Positions 48,030-58,910 of a DNA stretch of 64,000 bases are shown piece after piece. The stretch's first letter is position 1; every line of letters begins with the position of its first letter. Under the pieces are notes generated by a model. The model saw only the letters and a program-made list of their open reading frames with translations, searched no databases and had not been told where the DNA came from. A program made the position numbers and the translations under genes. Location of the stretch: NCBI GenBank assembly GCA_030762175.1, contig CM060846.1, positions 307,368,512 to 307,432,511 of the forward strand, read 5' to 3'. The stretch comes from Metallyticus violacea (lineage: Eukaryota > Arthropoda > Insecta > Mantodea > Metallyticidae).

Positions 48030-48422
48030 AGGGAGACATCGAAAGTTCAGCATTTAAGGGTCGTGACTGAGTGGAAGCAAATGGGGTTCCTAACATGTTT
48101 CAATATAGAACACCTGATGCCGGTAGCTCCTCGGAAGATGGGCTTCCATTGCAGACGTCGAAACAAAAACCTTTTCAAAGCAAAAGCTATCATCACACCT
48201 CACCCTGTATGAGAACTAACGGAATAAAATGATAAGAAATGAGAGAGATGAACATTCATGGAATGTAAGTATCGACCCCAGCATTCGCTTAAGTAACCAG
48301 GGGAAACGACGAAATAAACCCAAGCCAGCCAGCATGGTCGGCCCAACGAGAACTGTACATCCTGAATATGAGTTCCAAACGTTACCGCATGAGCCACTCC
48401 GCTCAGCGATTTCCTCCATGGT
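48030..48422 (-). mobile_element. SINE-C copy
   Basis: Collinear with 30.18-30.54 kb (blocks gggagacatcgaaa, agaacacctgatgc, aacggaataaaa, gaacattcatgg, aaccaggggaaa, ccaaacgttacc). Read on the minus strand it begins with a tRNA-like GCGGAGTGGCTCATGCGGTAACG (A-box-like), a damaged B-box position, then TTTCCCCTGGTTACTTAAGC and CATTCCATGAATGTTCATC. Several small open frames at 48200-48429 on both strands are readings of this repeat. Confidence 0.7.
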
Positions 48423-48424
48423 CC

Positions 48425-49525
48425 AGTAATCAGCGGGTTTGAAATGGGGTCAATTTGGAAGCTGCAGATAAGGTAGTGAATCCAAATCTCAAAGCCAAGA
48501 CAAAGGCCGGTGATAAGAAACTGTCATTGCACTGATGAAGCAGTTCCCTTGTGTGGGGTAAGCGAGGAATTTAGTTCTTTAAGTCATAGAACCAGAATCT
48601 GTAACAACGTGCATAAGTGATTTCATAAGCAAGTATTGTTAAATTAAACGAGAATATTCTTAAAGGAAATGCCGTTAGGCAGTAGCAACCGCTCCTTAGC
48701 TAATAACATGTAACTGTTTATTTAACTCAATAACACATTTTATTTATGAACTATGGCCCCATAAACGAAACACGACAAATATCTGAAATTCTCTCTTATA
48801 ACTACTTATGTTGAGCAACCCGTTCCGCTATGGTTAAATGTTTTCTAGTGTAACAATTGAACTATTTGAGAAGACGTTCCTGAAGCTCTCTACACGCGCG
48901 GAACGAATGAGCTCACGCACCTAGATGAGCTCAGATAGTTGCAGTATGTGTGCGTGTTTTAATTTTATGTTGTGTGTGATACAACATAGCAAATACAATG
49001 AAAAGGCTGTTAAATACGCTGGAAGAAAACGTGGAAATAAAACTCAGCTGGCTATATTTAATCCAGATCTAAACTTAACACATAAAGCAATAGGTGAATA
49101 AAAATAAATGCATTTAATAGAAAAGTGTATGAATGTGAAATTTGGAATTCTCCTTTATGTTTGGGAACTGACGCTTGCAGCAAAAGGGACGAGACAGATC
49201 TTGCCCATTTTAACAGATTAATTAAAAAGCAAGCAGGAAATAAAAACCATCTCAATGATATCTTGGACCTCAGTGTTTTAGATACGATAGATTTCATTTT
49301 TCAGAAATGAGTAAATATTATATTTATACTATCTTCTGTATATTTTATCCCTTTTGTTGCTTATTAAAAACGGTGCAGTTCACATCTCATGTTTGCACGA
49401 GCCGTCAATTCTGTTACGAGACTTTGGGTGATGAGTTGAAGATGGTCAGCATAATTTTTTCCAGTTATGTTCAATAAGCTGTCACGCAGTTCCTTTCGCA
49501 CTCTTATCAACCTGTCATTGGATTT
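48425..49525. other. Unannotated DNA
   Basis: No gene was recognised. Open frames at 49058-49310 on both strands have no known domain. Confidence 0.45.
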
Positions 49526-49539
49526 CACCCTCAAAGTAT

Positions 49540-49812
49540 GACCGTCACGGTTGGCCGAGGTCGTTAAGGCGCGGACTCGTTAACGGAAGGTCTGGGGTTC
49601 GAATTCCGCCAGGACCGTCCTCCCTGACTGACGTTTTTTTCCAAGTTTTCCTCAGTCCTCATAAATGGCAAATGCCGGGAAGGAACCCTAAACTTAAGCC
49701 TGAAACATTTCCTTCCTTAAAACATCCTTTCCTAATATATTCATATCATTTCATGTGTCCACCGCCTGTGGTGCCTCGTTGTAAAAACGAGCGTTAAACA
49801 CTATTAAAAAAA
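49540..49812 (+). mobile_element. SINE-A copy with near-perfect target duplication
   Basis: The head is GACCGTCACGGTTGGCCGAGG, TCGTTAAGGCGCGGACTCG, with B box GGGGTTCGAATTCCGCC. The usual body follows, ending TGTGGTGCCTCGTTGTAAAA, ACGAGCGTTAAACACTATT. The flanks cctcaaagtat (49529-49539) and ccttaaagtat (49813-49823) differ at one base. A short internal deletion lies near 49755, where the ATCATCAGT block is missing. Confidence 0.95.
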
Positions 49813-49890
49813 CCTTAAAGTATTGCCCCCAGAGAACATTATTCGGTCCCTGTAAGCTGGAGTGGTTTTCTTCAGGTCTAAATGTGCTTA

Positions 49891-50439
49891 CCTGGTGTAG
49901 CAATAAGGTGCGTCCAAACTTTCAGGACACATTCCTCACACGGAGAAGAAGAAAATACATTATAAGGACAGGAGTTCGGAAACGCTTTATTTCCATGTTA
50001 GAACTCATTTCCTGCAACTCCTCATAGTACATTAACCATGGTAAACATACAGGAACAGAACGTACCAGCATACCACACGAAACTCTTTCTTGCACGAAAA
50101 GTTCAAAATGCTCTCTCCTAGCATTTATACATTCATCTACATTACCTTCGTTCAAATGGAACACAAAGCACTGGCGGTGAACCTAAGCATTATACTTTAA
50201 CTAGACTTAACCAAGAGGGCATTTTGAACATTTCATGCAAGAAAGAGTTTCGTGTGGTATGCTGGTACGTTCTGTTCCTATGTGTTTCCCATGATTAATG
50301 TACTATGAAGAGATGTAGAAAAAGAATTCTAACATGAAAATAAAGCGTTTCCGAACCCATGTCTATATAGCATATTTTTCTTTTTCTAAATGTGAAAAAT
50401 GTGTCCTGAAGGATTGGTCAACCTTATTGTTACACCCGG
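49891..50439. mobile_element. Foldback element with about 225-base inverted arms
   Basis: The left arm (49891-50116) is the reverse complement of the right arm (50214-50439) with scattered differences; about 100 bases lie between. TA flanks both ends. Terminal sequences are CCTGGTGTAGCAATAAGGTG and the complement of CCGGGTGTAACAATAAGGTT, sharing CTTTCAGGACACATT-like text further in. Both arms, read toward the element end, encode the same peptide: HFELFVQERVSCGMLVRS on the left (minus) and HFEHFMQERVSCGMLVRS on the right (plus). This resembles the C-terminus of a Tc1/mariner-type transposase. It is best explained as a non-autonomous element made from two inverted copies of a parent's 3' end. 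Confidence 0.85.
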
Positions 50440-50444
50440 TATAC

Positions 50445-52860
50445 GTGACGGTAGAGAAATTACTTTTAGCATTTATTTAATTGCCCTCATTTGCTGCTGA
50501 ACTATTTATTTACAATGTCTTACCATATACATATATGGGTACACTTTGTCAGTCATTTAAGTCTTTAAAAGCTGAACAAACAGTCAATCTCCTTCGCCAT
50601 GATGTGATTTCAAGAAGTTCTTGACCCACGGTAATGACGTTTAAAACTGGGGGTTGTTCAAAGTGTATGCCTATAAAAATATTTTTAAGAATAAAACTGG
50701 AATATTAATGTCATCTGCAAATATTTCATTCAACCATTTTTTTTCTTTTTTTTCTTTTTCAGTTATCTTCGTTCAGAAATTTTGCTAATCGAATAACCAG
50801 AAACGCTTCATTGACATTCTTTCATCTTATTCAATATCGTTAAACATGCAGATTAATTACGTTCTCTGAGGATGATTATATTTTAACAGTCCCCTTTTCC
50901 GAACCACACTAGGGTGCAAGTGTAAGCTAAGCTGAGCTTAGCTCGGCTGTGGGAGGGAGGGGCTGACCAAACCTCAGCCCAACCGCAGCTGAGAGGAAGT
51001 CTCCACGCCAGTGCGCTAACAAGACCGGACACTGCGGTCGGTCCTCACTGACCCCATGACCTAACCTCAAAAACCACCCGCCGCCAGAAGGCAAGGCGGG
51101 GTAAGGAGTTAAAAGCTGAAGAGGTTTAGATTACGTTATTCACTTGAGCATGTTGGGAAAACTTCTAAAACGCCTTTACTACCAACTAAGTACTCACACA
51201 GAAACCACCTAACTGGTTGTCACCCAGCATCTGTAGGTAGTGCGGGACTGTCATGCGAAAGAAGCAAGCCGTAAGGAGATATGACTACTGTCCCAGTGAC
51301 CTTGCCGTGAACACTAGGCATCAGGCTTAGCATTGTTGGTGTTTGTGACAAACCACACTCGTTTGTAAAAGCGGAATCACTTCCCCAAACGGACACAGGA
51401 ACTACATCCTCTGCAGATATGAATGTTCATTGTAACGGACGTAACAAATCAACTTGTAGAAGAGAGCGAGAGAGAGAGACTTCTACACTACATAAGTAGA
51501 GAAATAAGAGTAGAAAAGAAATATAGCACAAAACACACACTCTAGTCTTTTAATACTGTGATTTTGTTCATGCTTTTTCTGAAACTTTCCGGTTTTATCG
51601 GACGCAACAAAAACTTGCCTAGGGCAAATAACGTTATAGGCCCCATTCCGAATGAAAATGAAACGAAAACATAACCAAATAAGACATAACACACAAATTT
51701 GGTAGTGGCATTGTGGCATTCACAAAGAAAGACGCAAATTTAAGTATTAGTCAATTAAAAAAAAAAAAAGACCAAGCCAAGATCAATAAAGGGTTGATTG
51801 AAAATGGCTGCTTCTGAGGTACAAGGCTTAAGTGCCGAAGTACTCTCCTCAGCCGCAAACCATCCAATCATTACAAGCTGCTGATCTATCAGTGTGGCTC
51901 GGATTTTATTCCCTGGCGGTGACTGCACATCCTCTACAGCATAGGCATGACGCCAAGCACTATTTAGCAGTTTGTTAGACCGCTTGCTTCAAAATTTCTG
52001 CTACGTCTTATTGCATCGTCTGTCACTTTACCATGCTACCAATAATATAAGTTCAGATATCATTGTGTTTGTTAATCGCAATGGAATCCGAGCCATGAGG
52101 ATTTATTTAAAGTAGAGCGTATCTATGGTGACCACAATTAAATATATTGTATTAACGATTCAAAAAAAAAACATAAGTATCTGAAAATAAAACAAATAAG
52201 TAAAAACACGAAGTCTATGCTCTATACCACGCATTATGGGGATTTCTGAAATGTAGCACATCATTTTTATATTATTATTCTCAAAACAAAAGAGAATCGG
52301 TATTTTTTCAAGTCTTTCCTTTCAAGCAAGCGGTTTTCACAACTAACAAACAGTAACAGGTTGATAGAAGTCCCGAAGAGCTACTCCGTATCGATTACCA
52401 CTCTAAAAGACCTAGTTTATAGCGAAAGGCGGTAACTTCTGCAGCAATGCCACTGTTATAGAAATTGATCAACGAGTTGAGGACTTTGCAAATTTTTCTT
52501 GCAGAATTCGTACAATATAAACAAATATGCTGTGCTGATTACACAAAGCATCAGTCTACATATTTTTGGAGTACATTATCCATAGTTAATGTCTTCGAAG
52601 TGTACGGACTGGGATGATACTGTGCGATTTTATCAGATTATGAATGCCCATGAAGAGAAATGCCTTAGCTGCATTTAAGGAAAGCATGCAAACAAAATCA
52701 CCTTGAAAAAATACTTCCACGCTTAGGTGCTATATCTACAACATTAATTCCATTATAAAATAGTTCCATAGAAATCACTAAGGCAGAATTTGAAATTCTC
52801 ATTTCAACACTATCACAAGATTTTGCTTTCCTCACAAGCTTGTCCTAGACAGTACATGCA
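50445..52860. other. Unannotated DNA
   Basis: No gene was recognised. A GC-rich stretch with the perfect palindrome agctaagct-g-agcttagct (50925-50943) lies near 50.9-51.1 kb. A short GA run is near 51465. The open frame at 51483-51719 (-) has no known domain. Confidence 0.45.
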
Positions 52861-52864
52861 ACTC

Positions 52865-52945
52865 ATGGGTTCAGTGGAAAAAGCAATGAACCGCTAAACG
52901 CCCAGGGCCGTCATTGGATCATCTTCGAACACATTCTATTGCCAA
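52865..52945 (+). mobile_element. Possible family-E tRNA-like SINE head
   Basis: AGCAATGAACCGCTAAACG followed by TTCGAACACATTCTATTGC parallels the head at 19.37-19.45 kb. Both A and B boxes are degenerate, so the call depends on the shared 15-base segment. Confidence 0.3.
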
Positions 52946-53686
52946 AAATTATTCAAATACCCTAAAAGTTGAGTAGCACGGTTATTTTACTTCCCTATAT
53001 AATCCCTACGTTTTTGTGCCAAAAAGTATTCAGAGTAACAAAAGCTGCCTATTTAGCAAAATTGAAGCCCTAATTTGACATTCGAAAACTTGGGTAATAA
53101 CTTCAGTGAACGCGGTCCCGCAATAATGGGAGGTTTGGTTCTAACGTGTTCCTACATTAAGATTACAGTTGAAGAGCAGCGCAGAAGCATAACGCATGAC
53201 ATTTAGTTGTCTCATTATACAAGGCCAGCAAGCAAATTAGGAAAGCTAACTGCTGCGAGAGAAGTGTGTTGAGACCTGGAAGAGGGTGTCCCTAGCCATG
53301 CTTGAGTGGTAACAGGTTGTTGCAATTAACTGGCACATGCGTCTGTTCGTCCGTTGCAGCCCTCAAGATGACGACTGTTTCACGTTTCCAAGTATCTTTT
53401 CAAAACAAACACCAAATTCCTTGCATTATTTTTACGAGCAACGTTTTCATTTCATGTTTAGCACGCGCTAGCGATACGTGACTGCTACTAGTATAAAAGC
53501 TGCACAACATTTCGGCATAACGGCACCTATTAGCAAAAACTCTTCATGGCTGACAATACTAAGCCGTTAAATTTAACAGAATCGAGATAGCTATAGTTCA
53601 TATGTCATTTCTGATGTTCCCTTTAGGAAATAGTTGAGTAATTATTTATTTCCATTAGGCTAACAGGTGAACTCACTCCAATCTGA

Positions 53687-53969
53687 CCGCCACGAATGGT
53701 CAAGATCGTTAAGGCGCGGACTGGTGAGCGGGAGGTCTGGGGTTCGAATTCCACCGATACCGTTCTCCCTGAATGAGGGTTTTTCCAGGTTTTCAAAAGT
53801 ACTCTTAAATGGCTAATGCCGGGGAGGTACCGTAAACTTAGGCCTAGAACGCTTCCTTCCTTAAAAAAGAATCCTTTCCCAATTTATTAATTCCTCTCAT
53901 GTATCATCAGTGTCCATCGCCTGTGATGTCCCAGCAGTAAAAATGGACGTTTAACACTTTTTAAAAAAA
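53687..53969 (+). mobile_element. SINE-A copy
   Basis: The head is CCGCCACGAATGGTCAAGATCG with a slightly damaged A box, and the B box is GGGGTTCGAATTCCACC. The body is typical with a TTTTCAAAAGTACTCTTAAATGG variant, and the 3' end is GATGTCCCAGCAGTAAAAATGG, ACGTTTAACACTTTTT. The A-rich tail is present but I found no convincing duplication. Confidence 0.94.
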
Positions 53970-56295
53970 ATTCTATCTATTTAAAGCATTTTTAAGCTCA
54001 TGCATTTTAACACTCCCCCCCACCCCCCGATTTGTGTACTTATATATATATTTGCACAAAAGGAGTAAAAATTGTGGGAAACTTTGAAGAAACCTAAGTA
54101 AAGTTGTTGAGGGTGTATCATAGCGCAAACAAATATACATAACTATTTCAAATTTTGCCAAAAATTCAGGTGCACAGAATATTTCTCTGGTTGTGCTTGA
54201 ACTATAACAAAGCATATATCAAGAGCTCACCTAAAGTGAAAATAAAATACCCAGATATATAACATATGTTGAGAACTAACAAGGAGGAGTGTTGCAGAAA
54301 ATAAAGCTTAGAAGTTGTACAATAAATTAATGGAATACAACAATTTATTAACAACACAGAGCACAGGAAATAAACCTTAAAGACAGAATCAACATACAAA
54401 AAAGCTACAGAAATGAATGCGAGCAGGTCACAGCAAGACGTGATGGTTATACTATAATACTGTGTTCGTTTATTAGTGCGGAATTTGCCTATATGGGAAC
54501 TTTGCTGGCGTTAATCTCAAATAATTTTCAGCTGTGAACTTACTCATTCTACCGAAAGTCCTTCTACAATATTTTGCGCTCGAACCAAGTGTTTAGCGCT
54601 ATTCTGCATGCATGCTTACCTTGAAAAAATGTTTAATTTTCTTTGGTGCGAAAGAAAGAAAAGTCTTTGCACGGATCCCCGCATTTTGCTAATGTATGAA
54701 ATAAGCCCTAAGCATGGTTTAAGGGGTACATATTTGTTTAGCACTTTACATCGTATGTGTGCAAATTGAGTCATAGTAACCTATACACAAATCAAATAAA
54801 AGGACGTTCTCCTGTGGTTCTAAATCAGCACTTAAAATGTAACAATATTTTAAGAAAAACATTTAATGAAATATGTAGGACACCGAGTCAAACTAAATAT
54901 CTGCAACCCGCATCGCTTTATTACTAAGCGCGTACAGCAATCCAAAGTTTCCATAACATAACGCCATCAATGGAAATCGCACTGTGGTCCTTCGCTGATG
55001 TGCTTTACGGGCATAGTATAAATTGGGATTGAACGTCTCGAAAACCTGATTTAGGAGAATCTGCTGCAGTGTACAGTGTAGAATACTATTACATAAATTA
55101 TTTTCTGCTTATCGTTTGTGCCGAGTCTACCTAAGAAGAACTACTTAAACCTGTATTAACATTATTAATGATGGTACACGAGCAATCAGCCGGGTGAGAC
55201 CATCATTAATAATCAGCGCCCAGGAAGCTTTAAATACTCAATAATTTTACATGTTGTTCACTTAAAATATTTTGTGCAATATAATGCTTTTGCTCTTTTT
55301 AAACAAAATCCTGAACTCAGGCATTTTTTTTTTTTACTCCTAACAGTCTTTACTTATAGGAAGATTCTATTTGTTCTTTAACCTTTAGGAACCAACCGTG
55401 AAGAAACATGTGAATTTGCGAAAATCATCCCAAAGCACTGCGAACCAAATCTGGGAGATAATGGATGCACATTTGAGTGGTCTTTAATGTCATTCTGCAG
55501 TCTAATTATTTGTGCTTTGCTATGCTACTTTTCAGATATCGGCACAAGAAAAAATATCCTCTTTGCCATAATGTCTTCTGCACTTGAATTTCATGGCATA
55601 AATGATACTGCAGGCGATTGGCAATATTCTCTTTCTGTTTTATCCATACCATCAAGCATTTCCTTCAATAAATCCACTATAAACCAAGGTGTTTCATTGC
55701 TGATTTTTTATTTTTATACTCATTTATTTTTACGCTAAAGACATTTACTATTGTCACACTGCAAACGCACTAAATAATGGACAAAAATCGAAATATAGGT
55801 ATTAACGAACTGCAACACAATAGTTCCAAACACTTTAGTGGGGTCTTTGACAAGGAGATTGAGAAAGGTATTATATGGCTTGCCTGTTCAAATTCGAAAG
55901 TTATGGCATTAAGTTTGTTACACTCCAGTTTGCCACTGATTAATGATGCTTCCATGATATCGCACAACGGACGGAAGCTCTGGGGCAGGTCTTGTGATAT
56001 GATACTGGCGTCGTGTAAAAGCGGATTGTTGTTAATGGAATTTGAGTCTCCCTGATGCCTTTTTTATTGTTTGTTTTACATCTTATGTATGAGCATACTT
56101 CATAAAATAAGTAGGCTATACCGCAGGATTGTGCAATCCATAGCTCTCTCTAGGCTCTGTTAATAAAACGATACATCAGCTGTAGTATTATGCGATTAAT
56201 GCGAGATTTCAGAGGTTTTTATATCCCTAAATCTTGAAAACAAAGAAAACTAGTCATTAAAACGGAATTCATCGCTTGCAAAGCTGGTATTTATT
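53970..56295. other. Unannotated DNA with small hairpin
   Basis: No gene was recognised. A perfect 15-base inverted repeat (attattaatgatggt at 55161-55175, accatcattaataat at 55199-55213) could form a hairpin with a 23-base loop. Open frames at 55487-55738 and 55777-56055 (+) have no known domain. Confidence 0.5.
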
Positions 56296-56297
56296 TT

Positions 56298-56569
56298 AAT
56301 GGTGTTTAGCGTCCGATTTAACTACTGGGGCAGCACAGACGGTGGACACTGATGATACATGAGATGAAATGATTAATTGGAAAAGGATTTTTTTAAGGAA
56401 GGAAGGAAGCGTTCCAGACCTAAGTTTAGGGTTTCTCCAAGGCATTAGTCATTTATGAGAACTGAGGAAACCTGAAAGAAAAAAAAACTGAATCAGGGAG
56501 GAGGTCCTACTGGGAATGGAACCCCAGACTTCCTGCTCACGAGTGTGCGCCTTAACAACCTCGGTCACA
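56298..56569 (-). mobile_element. SINE-A copy
   Basis: Minus-strand SINE-A. The 3' end is on the left (GGTGTTTAGCGTCCGATTTA corresponds to TTAAACACT/GGACGTTAAA), and the head is at about 56490-56569 with a damaged B box (GGAATGGAACCCC). Possible 8-base flanks gctggtat (56283-56290) and gcaggtat (56570-56577) differ at one base. Confidence 0.93.
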
Positions 56570-56579
56570 GCAGGTATGA

Positions 56580-57065
56580 AGAAGGTAGCTTTTTACCCAG
56601 TTTCGCTCTAACACTCGCCTATCTTATCGCCATATTAATTTTATTTGTGAACTACCGATTCCGTATCTCAAGCTGTTTATTAAAATGAAAGTATCGCGAT
56701 TAAGTTTATAAACACCCAAGACTACGTTATTTACACCACACTAAATACATAAAAAATCCCTGCTGCATATGAGCTGCACAATTCCGAAACCTATGCCATT
56801 TACTTTTTTATAGATGAATACTAGGATCATTTCACACACATGTGCGCGCCGGCATGTGTGTGACCAGTCACCGGCCTCGTAAAGCAAAGCACCTGTTGTG
56901 TCAATTTACGTGTGGATTTTGTAGGGCTTCTGAGCATCCGTGCTTGAATATCGGCGACTCAGCAGGTGTAATTACGGATTGAGTTTGGTCTTTTTTCGCA
57001 GCTGATTATGCTGTACGTTCTTTTTCACCAAATCATATACAATGCTTTGCTGGAGCATCAACACC
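56580..57065. other. Unannotated DNA
   Basis: I see nothing recognisable between the two SINE-A copies. A short imperfect palindromic string (cacacatgtgcgcgccggcatgtgtgtg) lies near 56833-56861. Confidence 0.5.
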
Positions 57066-57068
57066 AGA

Positions 57069-57346
57069 ACCGCCATGGGTGGCCGAGGTCGTTAAGGCAC
57101 GGACTTGTGAGCGGGAGGTGTAGGTTCGGTTCCCATTAAGCCAGCGTTTCCTTATTGAGGTTTATTCTAGGTTTTCCTCAGTCCTCATAAATGATAAATG
57201 CCGGCGAGGTTCGTTAAACTTAGGTCTGGAACCTTCCTTCCTTCCTTAAAAATTCCTTTCCCAATTTACCATCCCTTGTATTATCAGTGTCCACTATTCG
57301 TGATGCATCAATAGTAAAAACGTGCGTTAAAAACTATTAAAAACTA
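57069..57346 (+). mobile_element. SINE-A copy
   Basis: The head CCGCCATGGGTGGCCGAGGTCG is well kept, but the B box is altered (GTAGGTTCGGTTCCC). The body is diverged but continuous to TGATGCATCAATAGTAAAAA, CGTGCGTTAAAAACTATT. No clear duplication was found, so this is moderately old. Confidence 0.93.
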
Positions 57347-57349
57347 AAT

Positions 57350-58720
57350 TTCAGGAAATTTGACTGCAAAAATTTTTTCTTGTTTTCTTAATGGAACCGA
57401 TACGCACGTACGCCTCCACTATTTCAACTCTTTGTTGCAGAGCATACATTCATCTTGGCACAGATGGTGAAGTAGATACGATGCTGTAACACAACTTCCT
57501 TCCTTTTCCTTTCACCTCTACGTCAGTTTTCCTTCATTATCTGACTTTCCGTGGTTTTGGTTGGATGCACGATTGAGGCTGGCTCCCTATGGAAGAGCCA
57601 GTGTTTCGTGGGCCACACAGTACTTGTGACAACAAAGAAGCAAACTGATTAATTCAAGAGTTTTACAGTATAAGAAATGATTACTTTGCAATTAATCCGT
57701 TAAAATACTCAATCCTAAAAGTACCAAAGAATAATACCTACAACCGTTGACATAAAAAGCTCAACTTTTGTTCAAAAACCTTCCTCCATAAATCTGTCAT
57801 ATTGAGTTAATTTGGTTGTCCATGGATTCACTACAGCGAAGTGTGTTTGTGGCGACCAAGTGGTAATTCCCTTAAAACAATTTCCTAACAACGGAAGCAC
57901 CTAACGCATGCGTTTCCCGTAATTGGTAATCTATCACTTGTATATTAGTGGAGCTGAAACGGAAAGGAGCAGAGCAACATGGAAGGGGGCTGATCCCTTC
58001 AGTAGGTCCACTCCCGCTCTTTCCAAATACCGGATAAATGTAAGCCAATTAAAAGGAATTGCGATATTTGTACATAACAAAACGTGAACTCATTACACAT
58101 CTTTGCTTCAGGTAGAACTTCTGCCGATTAAGGTGGTTGCGGATTGCGGTTGTACTGTTTATTTACCTAATCATGCAATCTGGAGAAATGCGCAATCCCG
58201 TAAATACTGCACTAGAAAGCAGTAGTGAAAGTTCATTAGTATATACATAACCATACACTTACTTTCAATCTAACGTTTTGTGTTGTAGTTTCAAGCCCAC
58301 CAATCGTGTATTTTAAAAAACTGCTTAGAGAGACAGTACAATCCTTTGTTATACTTTTTTTAACACTGTCGTTATTCCTTCTCATTATTGTTACTTATTC
58401 AGAGCCTTCATTTGGACGCGTGGCCGGCTTAACGGGGATTTGCTTGGCACCGGGAAGCACGCCGTTTGCCGGCGTAGTCGGATATTCATAGCACCCTAAA
58501 TTCAAGGGATAGATTTCCAAACCATCAATGTTTTGGTCATACAATGCCATAGTGTCGTTCCGCACTCCAGTATCTATTGTTTTGTGTCGCTACATGGCCA
58601 TGTAAATAAAACCATGGTTCGCCCGGAAAAATAATACATAAATAAATGCGGATCAATAGAGCGAACGTTAACATTACCCAACACACAATTGCAGAAATTA
58701 ACTCAACTGACATTATCGCG
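57350..58720. other. Unannotated DNA
   Basis: No gene was recognised. The 61-codon open frame at 58306-58491 contains a hydrophobic stretch but starts arbitrarily, and I assign it no function. Confidence 0.45.
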
Positions 58721-58724
58721 TGGT

Positions 58725-58910
58725 TATAATTACTGAGCTAGTTATCTTAAAGGATTTTCATTTTAAAATCTTAGTGGCATTGCAAGCTGAGGATTGCGAA
58801 ATTCCTAACTCCTGTGCAAGCTTTCTTAGAAATTTCGTTGGACTTCGTTTCAACTTTTCTCCGGTGTAAGAGTTTTTCTTCTGTAAGGACAAGGCATTTT
58901 ATTTTCTGTT
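58725..58910 (-). mobile_element. Transposase N-terminal scrap
   Basis: The minus strand reads GEKLKRSPTKFLRKLAQELG, then ISQSSACNATKILK, a stop, and KSFKITS. This is the helix-turn-helix and linker pattern (R-S-P-x-K-S-x-R-x-L-A-Q-E-x-G-I) at the N-terminus of a large insect Tc1/mariner-type transposase group. No catalytic domain follows downstream on that strand. The match is by motif recall over about 45 residues. Confidence 0.55.

Noticed and set aside
49125..49310. 61-codon open frame with charged residues and open antisense, possible host exon
   Set aside because: No splice-site-bounded conservation can be judged from one sequence, and no family is recognised.
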